Positions 10,961-21,793 are shown, counted from the stretch's first letter. The stretch: 64,000 nucleotides of DNA from Onthophagus taurus (GCF_036711975.1 NC_091968.1:22754001-22818000), one strand, 5' to 3'. Notes: generated by a model not told the origin, from the letters alone. Numbers and translations are program-made.

Positions 10961-12010
10961 GATCTGTAATTTTCGAACTTTTTAATCATGGATAAATAAT
11001 TTTTTTTAAATGGAACAATATACCAGTTTTTGCATAACTGGATGTAAAATTTAATTTCCTTTCAGTTTTATACAGGTATGTATCATGGTGTCTATCTTCA
11101 ACGGATTTGGAGATATTCCCGATTTTTCAGTTTTTTACGATAGATATGTATTGCGAAGTAGGCTTAGGACTGGTAAAATGGAAGGTGGTCGACGCTTTGC
11201 AATACTATTAAAAATTGAAGTAGGCCTGGAAAACAAACTAGGTAAACTGTCATTAGTGTTCCACGCATTAAAACTGGTTTTCAAAGTATTATTTGTTAAC
11301 ATAATAATTAAAAATATTTAAAATAACAAAGTTGATATCCAATAAAAATATCAAACAACTGGTTGCCATGGTTACGCATGGCTACTGCTATTTTTCTACC
11401 TCAAATAAATGGAAAATCATGAAAGTGTAAGACAATTTTTCTCGAAAATTTTCTTATGCAACTAATATTAATTGTGGCTGTACCAAACTCAGAAAAAAAT
11501 CCTTTTTCATATTCCGTAATAAAAATGGGGGATTGCTATTTAAAAAAAAAATAACGATGACGTCATAACTAGCTTAAAAAGTTTGTTTAAAAATTTAAAA
11601 TCTGTATCAAAAAATTGTACAAAATTTAAATCCTTAGATCCGTCTCAGTGATTTTTCTATAAACCGTTTTTAATTGTTTTAACGAATTTATCCGTTACTT
11701 TTGGGAAGCACTGTACAGGGTGGTTCAAATTCGATGTCCGAATAGGCTAACTCGGAAACTATAAAAGTTAGAAAAAAAGTAGCTTACATGTCATGATCTC
11801 GTTTTTCGAGCAACTGCTAATGCCGAAAACCTCATAGCGCTATCGTCTTTTGTTTTTCCGCTAGAGGCCAAAATTGAAAATATCGTAAAACTAGCAAGTG
11901 CAATTATCTTGGTTATTATTATAGGTGGAGTATTATAACTAAGACATTATATGGACACTTTTTTACAGAGAATTTGATGACGTAGTCAAAAAAAAATTTT
12001 CGCTTTTAGA
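10961..12010. other. Intronic sequence with a second 'tacagggtgg' element
   Basis: AT-rich. A repeat copy lies at 11714-11920. A 78-codon open frame at 11085-11321 shows no recognisable domain and no bounding splice sites in the cassette phase; I do not call it a gene. Confidence 0.45.
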
Positions 12011-12023
12011 TTTTGAGATATTA

Positions 12024-12773
12024 TCGCAATTTTCGTTTTTTTAAATGGAAACAACCACTGATTATTCGCTTATTAAATTCGTTATTTTTGTCTGATTACA
12101 AAAATATAGGGTTTGACAGGTCTATTTCTTATTGTTTTAGAATAAAGCTAAAAATAAACTTTTCTTTTAGTGTTGTCAAAGAAATTAAATTTACAGTTTC
12201 CTGTAAATTACGGTACTATAACTAAAAATTAAAAAAACATATTTCTGATATTTCAAACAAATATATTTGTTGAACTATTTAATTTATATATGTTTTACAC
12301 ATAAGTTGGAATAGATGGCGTTATTTCACATTTTTTTTTATTAATATTTAATATTATTATTAAATGACTTAATAAATTATTGATAGATGGCGCTCTTATG
12401 TTTTTTTTTTGAAGTGAAAAAATTTTCTGAAATGTCACTTTAAAAATTCTGTTTTTAAGATGAATTGCGAAAATTTTGAATAGTTTGACATGTTACATAT
12501 TAAAAAATTGTTTTTAAATACCAGAAGTTATTTTCTTATTTAATTGTTAACTTTTTAGATTTTACCTACCGCCCCCTAACTTACAGGAAACTGTAAATTT
12601 AATTTCGTCGACGACACTAGATGGAAATTTTATAAAAAAAGTTTATTTTTAGCTTTATTCTAAAACAATAAGAAATAGACCTGTCGAACCCTATATTTTT
12701 GTAATCAGAAAAAAATAACGAATTTAATAAGCGAATAATCAGTGGTTGTTTCCATTTAAAAAAACGAAAATTG
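12024..12773. mobile_element. Foldback element, ~200-bp inverted arms
   Basis: The left arm (12024-12224) contains AAATGGAAACAACCACTGAT, ATAGGGTTTGACAGGTC and TTTACAGTTTCCTGTAAATT. The right arm (12575-12773) has the same in reverse complement and ends in CGAAAATTG. The ~350-bp centre holds AGATGGCGCT at 12385-12394. No transposase; a MITE or foldback transposon. Confidence 0.85.
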
Positions 12774-12924
12774 TATATGTATATTTATTAATAATTGAAG
12801 AAGTCATCTTGATTGTTTAATAACAACATTGAAACCATTTTAAAATATTAGTAATAGTATCAGGATTTTTAATTTGTTATTGATGTAAGTTTTTATTTTT
12901 AATTTTTGATAGACATAACCTGGA

Positions 12925-13010
12925 ACTAAAAGATGACATATGCTTTGTAAGTTTCATATTAATTTGAATAATTTTGTAATTAGGTTCCTGATTATGATTT
13001 TGTAAAATCG
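12925..13010 (-). repeat. Inverted repeat, right copy (partner 6465-6560)
   Basis: Reverse complement of the sequence at 6465-6560. It is followed by GAAACCGGTTGAACTTTATT, which resembles the 'gccgaaactggtta' motif of other repeats in this window. Confidence 0.6.
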
Positions 13011-13246
13011 AAACCGGTTGAACTTTATTTTAAAACTATATCTACCCAAAAAAGTACAAAATTGAGTTACATTAAAGACAAAATTAAGTACAATATTAAT
13101 GAAAATTATAAAATATTTTTTATAAATAATTTATTTCGATTATTTATAATTTATACAAAACAAAAATTGAGTTACGAGTGATTAATTGATTAATAAAAGT
13201 GTTAGTGTAGTGATTAATCCAAAATAACACATTGTTATTTTGGTAG

Positions 13247-13803
13247 ATAACCATAAAGCATCAAAAAAGGTGAATCGATCCAATTCAACAACGAAGAAAT
13301 CAATCAGAAATAAATACGTAGTAGATGGTTTCGTATATCACACAAATTTAATTTCGGGACATCCACCTTTACGGTAAATATTTAAAATTAAATCGATTTT
13401 ATTATTAAAATTTAATTAAAACGATTAAAAGATATTTGGGATGTGCCGAAACGAAGAGATTGGGGTGTAGAGCTCGAGCAATTATGCCGTTAAACGAGAA
13501 AATGGGCCAAATAAAATTGAAACAAGGACACAATCATCCGAGAGATATAAACGCGGAAGAAAAAGTACAATTTTTGAAAGAATTAAAACGCGTTGTGGTT
13601 CATATGGGGAAATCGACGTTAAGACACGTTTACGATACAGTTTCGAAAATGTAAGATCCAAAATGGACAAAATGGGATATTATTTTTTGTTTTGTAGTTA
13701 TCCGAATGCGGCAGAAGAAATTCCTTTTAAGTCGGTTTGTTCGTCGTTACATCGATGGAGGAGATCAAGACGAGGAAATTATATCTACGATGATTTAGAT
13801 TAA
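13247..13803 (+). CDS. mod(mdg4): FLYWCH terminal cassette 1 of the mod(mdg4)-like locus
   Basis: Three exons: 13247-13373, 13432-13650, 13698-13803. The acceptor GTAG/AT pairs with the phase-1 end of the BTB exon (G+AT = Asp); internal phases are 2 and 2. Exon 1 ends with the FLYWCH entry GFVYH. Exon 2 carries RYLGC..LGC and GHNHP, giving the C2H2 zinc ligands, then a helical stretch. Exon 3 has YPNAAEEIPF and a basic tail SLHRWRRSRRG before the stop. Joined to the BTB exon the protein is 403 aa. FLYWCH modules of mod(mdg4) isoforms give protein or DNA partner specificity (family knowledge). The Trp of the usual YWRC is Leu here. AATAAA follows the stop at 13821. Confidence 0.88.
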
Positions 13804-13820
13804 TTGTTTAAGATCGTTTT

Positions 13821-13826
13821 AATAAA
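13821..13826 (+). terminator. Poly(A) signal of cassette 1
   Basis: AATAAA 18 bp after the stop codon, followed by a T-rich stretch, within the 129-bp gap before cassette 2. Confidence 0.7.
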
Positions 13827-13932
13827 AATTGAGTTTTTTTAATCTATTTCTTTATTTTGTTGATTTAGTTTTTTAATTATCGCTAAGAAAAGTGGTTAAA
13901 ATACAAAAGTGAAATGTGGTTTTATTGTCTAG

Positions 13933-16900
13933 TGTCTCGGAAAAAGAAGCAAACTCGTAGGATACGTAAAATTGTACATGGAGGGTTTTTCTACAACATC
14001 AGTACAACTAGGCTCCGAAATAGACGGTATGTTATTCAGTTTTATTAGTTAATTATAAATATAGCTTAAAAGTGGCAGTTTAAACGTCAAATTTGACATT
14101 TAACTTTGACAGTTCATAATGAAATAAAATTTTGTGAAAATTAATGTTTTTACTGAATGAAATGACACTACAGGTCTTAAGTAAGTTTACTTATTCAACT
14201 TAAAAAGTTAAAAATCGTCAATTAAAAGTGAAAAATGCAATATGATCTGGAATTACAATCCCCATAAATTGTAGACCTGTCCATTTTTATGACAGAACGC
14301 TGATGACGCTGACTCGTTACGTTTTACGATTATACAGGGTGTTTCTGTAAGTCGTGGCATAAATATATAATTTATGCCACGAATAAGTCGTGTAAAAATT
14401 TTTGAAGAAAATAATGTGGAGTTTGATTTTGTACTTTTAAGCTAGTTTTTATTTTATATAGAATTTAACTCTAACCAGTTTCGGCCCTTGGCTATCTTCA
14501 GAGACTCTACAAATAGATTAAAGTTTAAAAAGTTGTAAAATGAAATTAAGTACGAAGTGTTACACGTTTACAGGTTAAAATTTAAGAACGCTCTTTTTTA
14601 ATAAAAAAAATATTAAGAAACTTGCGAAAAATTCAAGAATTATCATGTGGCGTAAATCAATGTAAAATGACCCAAAAAACACGTTAAAAATAAAAGAAAA
14701 AGTGCGGAAAAGTGATTTTGACATATTTGTAATCATCGTGAAAATTCTTTAAAATAAGTCCAAACACGACATATTTATCTTCAATATTAATGATGTTAGG
14801 CTCAAGTTCCGGTTACGAATGTCAATGTCAGTTTTGACATATTCTTAATTTTTTAAAATGTCTTAATATTTGTCACATAAACAAAAATATAATTAAAAAA
14901 AAATAAAAAATTAAGGTTGGTATTAATATTTAAAAATTATATTGCTATCTTCACTGTTGCTAACTTCGGGTTTAATATTTTTTATTCTAACTTTTTTATT
15001 TTTTGAAATAAGTGAGTTATCTTTGGATTCATTGTCAGTTTAAAGGTTTTTTTAACCCATTTAGTCCCAAGCTGCTTTATGTTTAAAAAAATTTATTTTT
15101 TATACTTTTCCTTAAGATAAGATGGAATGAAGAGTATAAAAATGTACACAGGTGTTTGAAACAAACAATTGTTTTTGAGATATGAGATGGTGCAAAAATG
15201 CACCACTGGTAAGATAAGTGAACAACAGCACACAAAAATTTTGATTATCATTTATTAACTAAGTAATAAATTAGTCGTAAATAAATAATAATACTAATAC
15301 AACATTATACTAATAAATACCAACTTTAGTATAAAGTTTAATATAAAAAATATTTAAACTAAAATTGGTGCAAAAACGCACTAATGGGATTAACAGTATA
15401 ACGATTTATTGTGATAGTCCGTAAAACACTCTACATGTAAATGAACATTACACTTACTTCAGATATGTATAGTATGTTTATGGCATATTTTACATCTTCT
15501 ACAAGCTTTAGAGTCGTGATTCTTTATTAAATGGTCATTGGAAGATTCAAATTCTCTGTTTGACCTCGTGTTTCGTTCAGTATTAGGTGTTGCGTTTTCA
15601 TATTTCATTAGCCGAACTGCAATATGTGATTTAAAATCCAACTGTGCCATTTTAGTATTATTGACAGTATTGTATAATTTCCACGCGTTTATTATGACAC
15701 TATCCAATGAATTAATAAATAGTGGCCACCACCACTTCTTTCCTAATACTCTTGTTCTATAGTTGGCTATTCCGTTATCGTGTAAATCTACACCACCCAT
15801 GAATTTATTATATTCTGATACCGCATAAGGTTGATTAACTAGTGTTTCTTTTTTTTCTTTCTGTTGTACCTCTTAATTGATTGTATTGGCTCCACATTCA
15901 AATGGTTAGTAATTACAGTGACAACGGAGTTATCATTCCATCGTACTAAAGAAATTTTTGAACAGGTATCATAAGCTGTATCAAAAAACCCCTTTCCTTT
16001 TTTGAAGTACATTTTATGTTTTCTAACAGACAATTTTTCGTTCTGTTATCGCGTACAGTACCGGTAGCAAAAAAACCTTTATTTTTCAATTCAACAAACA
16101 AATCAAACGATGAAAAATAATTGTCAAAAAATATCCGATGAACATGAGGATTTTTCACTACAGAGAGTAATTGCATAACTACTTCACCACCCAAGCCTAA
16201 TTTTGATTTTCCCGTATTCCATAAACTAAATTCGTTCGGAAATTCACCTAACAGACGCGTCTAAACTGGTTTCAAGTAATACGAAAGATGATACAATCCT
16301 TATATCTCTTCATACATCGTCCCAATGGTGCGTTTTTGCACCATTCATTTTTCAAGTCGTATTTTCAGAATCCATATTTTTATTTCGCGTTTCAAGATAT
16401 ATATGAGGAAAGTGTGCACTAAAAACTTGCAAATGAAAAAATTTTGAAGAATTTTATGCACTAAAAATAGTTTTATTTTTATTGTATATTTTGAACAGAA
16501 ATGTTCAATAGAAAAGAATTGATGTAAATATGGTTTAAATAGCAAGAATCATGAAATATTTTGATATGTATAGCCTAACAACCTTATACTGTTGGAAATG
16601 TATGGCTGTAAAATAATTTTAAAAATGCTGGTGCGTTTTTACACCAGTGGGACTAAATGGGTTAATGAAAATGACAAATATGTCAAAATTGACATTGACG
16701 TTTCAAACCGGAAGTGATTGTATCTCCATTAATATTAAAGTTAAATATGTCGAGTTTGGACTCATTTTAAAGGATTTTTTATGAAGTTGACAAATATATC
16801 AAAATTAAGAGTTGAACGTTCGACCTTTTTGATTTTATGAGATAAATGCGTTAAGTTTGGGCTCACTTTGAAGGTTATTTTATGAAGATTACGAATATAA

Positions 16901-19900
16901 TAATAAAATTAAACACGTTGTCCATGTTGCAAGTTATCTATTAATTAAATAAATAAGGAATAAAAACCTCTTACTTGCTTTTATTATATTTTATTCGAAA
17001 CTAGTTTCGAAATACAAATCTCATCTTCAGTCGAACTACAAAGAAATCAAATAACGATCATTAACAAAATTGTTACAAACATGTTAAAATGACCACAATT
17101 AATGTATTTATAATCTATTGAATATTAATATAGAAATATTCGGGTTTAGCGAAAAAAGTGTACCTAATCTACTGCCTCAGCCGCAAGCGACCTCGGCTTT
17201 AAACTTTTTAGATCGTTAATGATATATCAGAAAGAAATCATTAAAGAAAGTGTACCTAATCTACTGCCGCAAGCGACTTCGGCTTTAAACTTTTTAGATC
17301 GTTAATGATATATCAGAAAAAAAATCATAAGAAAAGTGTACCTACATCTTCTGCCTCGGCCGCAAGCGACCTCGGCTTTAAAACTTTCTCGATCGTTAAT
17401 GATATATCAGAAAGAAAATCGTAAAAAAGTGTACATAATAATAAAACTACAACTAGAAATATTCGGGTTTAGCGAAAAAAGTGTAAACAACTTCCGGTTT
17501 TAAAATTCAATGCCATTTTGACATATTCTTAATTTTTATAAAATGTCTTAATATTTGTCACAAAAACAAAAACATAATAAAAAAAAATCAAAAATTAAGG
17601 TTGGTATTAATATTTAAAAATTAAATTGCTATCTCATTGCTGCTAACTTCGGGTTTAATGTTTTTTATGTTAACTTTTTTTGTTTTTTGAGAAAAGTACA
17701 TTTTGTTTGGACCCATTTTAAAGGTTTTTTTAATAAAGAATACAATGCACTTCAAGAACACCATGAAGTTGTCCATTTGTCTATTATGTGATAACTAACT
17801 TCAGGTTTAAAATGTCAACCTCACTGTTGACATATTTATAATCTTCATTAAAAATCCTTTGAAATGAGGACAAACACGACATATTTATCTTCAATATTAA
17901 TGATGTTATCCTCACTGTTGACATATTTATAATCGTCGTGAAAAATACTTTAAAATGAGTCCAAACATGATACGTTTAATTCCAATATTACTCGAGATAT
18001 AAGCAACTTCCGATTTGAAATGTCAATGTCATTTTGACATATTCTTAATTTTTATAAAATGTCTTTATATTTGTCACGTAAACAAAAATATAATAAAAAA
18101 AATCAGAAATTAAGGTTGGTATTCATATTTAAAAATTAAATTGCTAACTTCGGGTTTAATGTTTTTTATTCTAACTTTTTTGTTTTTTGAGATAACTGCG
18201 TCATCTTTGGACTCATTTTAAAGGATTTTTTATGAAGTTGACAAATATGTCAAAATTAAAAGTTGAAAGTTCGACCTTTTTGCTTTTTAAAAAATCAAAT
18301 TAAACAACAATTAATAAAATTAATTCCAAATAAACACAAATATTTCAATACCCGCATATATGCAACACAAATTTCCCACCAACATAAAGAAAAGATAACA
18401 AATAACAAAATTCAAATTACCTAAAGTAAAAAAAAATTGAACCGTAACAAACCTGCTTGGAGAAGACTATCTTTCAGATAATTTTTCTTTTCCTTTTCTT
18501 GATTTTTCTTCGTTTTTCGTTCTTTTATGCATGTGTTTATTGGCTTACATCTTGGCTCTTCTTGAGTAATCAGTTACGATACACTGTGGTGCGTGGTCAT
18601 TGAGGCATTTTTGGGTTTTGGAAATTTTGCCGTTTCGTGAATTTTCGGATTCATCACCACTACATATCTTTTGAAATCCTGTTTTCACGTTTCAAGTCAT
18701 CGGATTTTTCCGGATTTTTAGTGTATTTACATTAAAATTCATCTTTCTGATTTTAAACCTCGAACATCAAAGGTAAGCGTGCATTTTTCTAACTTTTCCT
18801 ATTTCTTTTAACCTTTCATCAGATTGTAATCTTTTCCACTAGTATCTAACATTTTGGAAGCAGTTGGTACCTTTTTTGGAAAGCATATCTCTTCTTTCCA
18901 AGTAGTTATTAGTCTTTTCCAGCAGTATCTAACATTCTGGAAGCAGTAGGTAGCTTTTTGGAAAGCATATCGAAAGTCGCTTTTTAAGCGACATGATGAT
19001 TCTTGAATTATACCGATATGATGCTTCACTTTTAGGAAGGTTATCAAGCTATTTAATAGTTGTTTAATCCGTAAGTTGTCAAATTCTTTGATTTGAAACT
19101 AGAACTAACACTAGACCTGTCACTTCAAACTTATTTCTGAAGAAGGTATGCAACATAGCATCCGAAAAGTTAAACATTTTTTCAAAAAACGCACGGTTTA
19201 ACCCAAAAGTTTCTAGTACTAAGTCGAGAAAGCATTCGTACTTGCAATGAGTAAAATATTTCATCACGTTTAAATTGTATTTCGAAAACGTCATTATGAC
19301 ATTGACATTTCTTTTAAATGTTATAAAAATATTTTAATTTCTAATTTACTAAATAAAAAACGATTTTTTAACTTTAAATAATTTCATTTTAATGTTAAAA
19401 ACGTATTTTTTCTATTCAAATTTTAATTTAAACGTTAAAAAATTTAAAAAAACCTAAATTCTTCACCCCAGATTAATATGTATGCTTGATATATTATGAA
19501 ATTGACATTTTTTTTTAATATTTTTATTTCTAATTTACTAAACAAAAAACGATTTTTTAACATTAAATAATTTCATTTTAATCTTAAAAGCGTCATTTTG
19601 AATTAAAATTTTAATTAAAACGTTAAAAAAATTAAATTTTTCACGCCAAATTATTATGTATGCTTGATATAGTACTTTTTGAGGTTATCTTTTGTGTTTA
19701 ATTTTATTACAATTAATTAATTAATATTTTTTAGTTATTATCGTTGCGCAAATAAAAAGAACACCGGATGTTTAGGAACTGCAGTTGTTGATATTCACGC
19801 ATCGGAAGAACGTTTCACCATTTTAAGACCTCATAATCACCCCCCGGATAACACGAGGGAAATCAAATTTCGATTTGAAATGGAGCTAAGTCAAGCGGTT

Positions 19901-20102
19901 TCAAATTCAAATGCTTCCATTAGAAATATTTACGAAAATGTGGCCGCATTGTACGTAATTAAATGGTTAAACAATAAAAAATGAGATTTATAAACGATTT
20001 TTTTTTAGAAATCCGGAAGCTGCAATGTTAGTTCCTTATGATACAAATTTGTTTAATCGCTTAAAACGGAGAAGGAGGTCCTTTTACAATTTTGATGTTT
20101 AA
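13933..20102 (+). CDS. mod(mdg4): FLYWCH terminal cassette 2, split by a 5.7-kb repeat-filled intron
   Basis: Exons: 13933-14026, 19735-19950, 20009-20102. Exon 1 begins TCTAG/TG in the phase that fits the BTB exon (G+TG = Val), encodes a basic run (RKKKQTRRIRK) and the FLYWCH entry HGGFFYN, and ends in phase 2. Exon 2, 5.7 kb away, opens RYYRC..TGC and has PHNHPP; exon 3 has LNPEAAMLVPY and the basic tail RLKRRRRSFY. Exon 1 could be overlooked, but the phase match, the 129-bp distance from cassette 1 and the 124-bp distance from this cassette's stop to cassette 3 place it. Exon 2 cannot splice directly to the BTB exon because the phase is wrong. Full isoform 387 aa. The intron holds a piggyBac fossil and several repeats. 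Confidence 0.82.
14343..14400. repeat. Short palindrome
   Basis: TCGTGGCATAAAT and ATTTATGCCACGA form a ~13-bp stem, next to an ACAGGGTGTTT element end, in the cassette 2 intron. Confidence 0.6.
14430..15055 (-). repeat. Composite repeat copy C, part 1 (reverse orientation)
   Basis: 14450-14660 is the reverse complement of 41455-41790 (AGTTTCGGCCCTTGGCTATC, TCTTCAGAGACTC). 14660-15055 continues with the TGTCAAAA/CCGGAAGTT subrepeats of the same composite element. It is interrupted at TTAA by piggyBac. Confidence 0.7.
15056..16661 (-). mobile_element. piggyBac element, internally deleted, TTAA-flanked
   Basis: The ends are CCCATTTAGTCCCA at 15056 and TGGGACTAAATGGG ending at 16661, each next to TTAA (15052-15055 and 16662-16665), the hallmark of piggyBac. 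Subterminal GGTGCAAAAA.GCAC motifs repeat near both ends. At 1.6 kb it is shorter than a full element. The flanks continue into one another as the composite repeat, so the insertion is younger than that repeat. Confidence 0.9.
15459..16260 (-). pseudogene. piggyBac transposase fragment, frameshifted
   Basis: The minus strand encodes the C-terminal part of a DDE_Tnp_1_7 transposase: LGGEVVMQLLSVVKNPH, FDNYFSSFDLF, FFATGTVRDNR, RWNDNSVVTV, MGGVDLHDNGIANYR, KKWWWPLF and a C-terminal cysteine motif CRRCKICHKH. The reading frame changes near 16000 and again in an A-run near 15840, and the N-terminal half is absent. No active transposase can be made. Confidence 0.88.
16666..18300 (-). repeat. Composite repeat copy C, part 2, with 115-bp tandem insert
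   Basis: After the piggyBac the TGTCAAAATTGAC / CCGGAAGT / GACTCATTTTAAAGG subrepeats resume and recur several times to 18300. Between 17150 and 17430 lie three ~95-115-bp tandem units with the GC-richer block CCGCAAGCGACCTCGGCTTT. A 'tagtttcg' motif typical of the composite tail is at 17000. Confidence 0.7.
18301..19734. repeat. Rest of cassette 2 intron: minisatellite and AT-rich duplication
   Basis: 18828-19020 contains about two ~105-bp units of the TCTAACATTCTGGAAGCAGT family also seen at 57130-57840. 19300-19480 and 19490-19680 are an approximate direct repeat (both with TATGTATGCTTGATAT). No exon in the cassette phase was found. Confidence 0.6.
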
Positions 20103-20108
20103 TTTAAA

Positions 20109-20122
20109 AATAAATCAATAAA
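20109..20122 (+). terminator. Poly(A) signals of cassette 2
   Basis: Two AATAAA hexamers, at 20109-20114 and 20117-20122, within 20 bp of the cassette 2 stop. Confidence 0.7.
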
Positions 20123-20226
20123 AATTATTATAATGAACACTTTATTATTACTTTTTGATTAGAATTTAAATTAAATTAAATTAATCAGTTTAATTTAGTG
20201 ATAATTTACAATTTCCGTTATTTTAG

Positions 20227-20767
20227 TGAAGAGTGAATATGTGGTGCCTGTGAAACAGGAGACTTCGACGAAAAGACGGAAACCATCTCCTCAAAAAGTG
20301 ATTCATCAAGGTTTCGTGTACCACTTAAGATTACAACACCATGGAAAAACGAGGTAATCATTCTAAAGTGAGTATTTTAAAATTTAATTCATTTTTTTGA
20401 TTTTTAGATACTTTCGGTGCGCAAAAGAACGTTATACGGGATGTACAGCAACTGCAAAAATGGATGTGAACGCCACATCGGATCAATTAACAGTGATAAG
20501 ACCTCATAATCACCCCCCAGATACCGTAATCGAAGAAAAAACCGTTTTTGAGAACCAATTAAGACACGCTGTACAAACTTTAACGAATATGGACATTAAA
20601 AGCGTTTATAATTCAGTTGCAGCTATGTAAGTTGAAATAAAATGTGTTTATGATGTAATAATAAATTATTTATTTTTAGCCACCCAGATACTGCTCAATT
20701 ATTACCGTTTGGTTCGAGTCTTTATTGCAAAATGAAGCGTTGGAGGCGCTCTTTTTTACAACATTGA
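20227..20767 (+). CDS. mod(mdg4): FLYWCH terminal cassette 3
   Basis: Exons 20227-20353, 20408-20626, 20680-20767 with introns of 54 and 53 bp and the same phases (1, 2, 2) as cassettes 1, 2 and 4. Exon 1 encodes VKSEYVVPVKQET, which includes VKQE, a psiKxE SUMO consensus, then HQGFVYH. Exon 2 encodes RYFRC..YTGC and RPHNHPP, the zinc ligands. Exon 3 gives HPDTAQLLPF and a basic end KMKRWRRSF. Full isoform with the BTB exon 397 aa. Closest in sequence to cassette 2 (both have the RPHNHPPD stretch), suggesting a local duplication. Confidence 0.88.
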
Positions 20768-20795
20768 ATTAATTATTGTAAAACTTAATTGAATT

Positions 20796-20801
20796 AATAA
20801 A
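20796..20801 (+). terminator. Poly(A) signal of cassette 3
   Basis: AATAAA 29 bp after the stop, followed by a T-rich run. Confidence 0.7.
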
Positions 20802-20893
20802 TCCTTTTTTTTTAACATCCATCATTTTATTTAAGTTATTTAATAACAAAATTAATAATTTTCGATTTATTTATTTTAATAATTGATTTTTAG

Positions 20894-21396
20894 AGGATCG
20901 AAAAAAACGGAGGCTTCGAACGGGGCAAGAAAAAATAATCCTAAATGGTTTTGTTTATCACAATAGCGTTGTGAGATGTAACCCCGCTGTGAGGTAATTT
21001 AATTCAACTCAATTTATGGGTCAAATTACTTTTTAAATTATATTTTTAGGTATTTAGTTTGTTCTAAATACTCCACAGCTGGATGTCATGGAAGAGCTGT
21101 TTTGCCATTAAACGCTGATGTTTCAATGTTAAGAATAACTCAAGAACATAATCACCCTCCGGATAATACGATTGCTGAGAAATATAATTTCTTAAATAAG
21201 CTAAAATTAGCGGTGCAAAACACCCCGCAAACTCCATTAAAACAAGTTTTTGATAATCTAATCGATTTGTAAGTTTGAATTAAAACAATTCTTTTAGTAA
21301 ATCTTCAATTTTAGATACCCCAAAATGTCTCAAGAATTCTCATTCATCTCTTTACGCTCATCTTTACGCCGATGGAGAAAACAAACCGAAAAATAA
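20894..21396 (+). CDS. mod(mdg4): FLYWCH terminal cassette 4
   Basis: Exons 20894-20993, 21050-21268, 21315-21396; introns 56 and 46 bp; phases 1, 2, 2. Exon 1 starts EDRKKRRLR and has LNGFVYH. Exon 2 encodes RYLVC..TAGC and EHNHPPD. Exon 3 gives YPKMSQEFSF and the basic end SSLRRWRKQTEK. Joined to the BTB exon the protein is 386 aa. As in cassette 1, the usual aromatic after the RY is replaced by Leu. Intact splice sites and no internal stops. Confidence 0.87.
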
Positions 21397-21419
21397 TTAT
21401 ATTAATTAATAAGATTTTA

Positions 21420-21425
21420 AATAAA
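21420..21425 (+). terminator. Poly(A) signal of cassette 4
   Basis: AATAAA 24 bp after the stop, within the 128-bp gap to cassette 5. Confidence 0.7.
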
Positions 21426-21524
21426 ACTAGTTTATATCTTTCATGTAATTCATTTATTGTGATATTTACCCAAAAAGAATCATCTAATTTAATAATTACA
21501 TTAAATCTATTACATTTTTTGCAG

Positions 21525-21793
21525 ATACAATAACTTACATAAAAGGACCCAGACACTTCTCTCAATTAATGATTCAAAACTATCGATACGTTAAGCACCG
21601 AAGCAATAATAAATCGACTTATTGGAAGTGTCACCTTTATGATACAGGAATGTGTAAAGCTCGGTGTGTCGTTAGAATTAATCAAACTGCCGTTTTAAGA
21701 GGGTGTCATTCGCACAAACCAGAGTTGGATGGGATTAATGAAAAATCGGTTTTATTTCAAGAAAAATACAAGATTTATCAGTTAACTGTTTAA
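21525..21793 (+). CDS. mod(mdg4): FLYWCH terminal cassette 5, single exon
   Basis: A single exon after a TTTTTTGCAG acceptor, phase 1 compatible (G+AT = Asp). It encodes the most canonical FLYWCH of the set: YRYVKHRSNNKSTYWKC, then CKARCVVRI and GCHSHKPE, so the Tyr-Trp-x-Cys, second Cys and His-x-His are all present. It lacks the C-terminal RWRR tail and the two internal introns of cassettes 1-4. Isoform with the BTB exon 342 aa. This layout is like the usual Drosophila mod(mdg4) specific exons and may be the older form (inference). Confidence 0.9.

Noticed and set aside
14027..19734. Further FLYWCH exons within the cassette 2 intron
   Set aside because: Acceptor-like sites such as the one near 18720 run into stops in the required phase.
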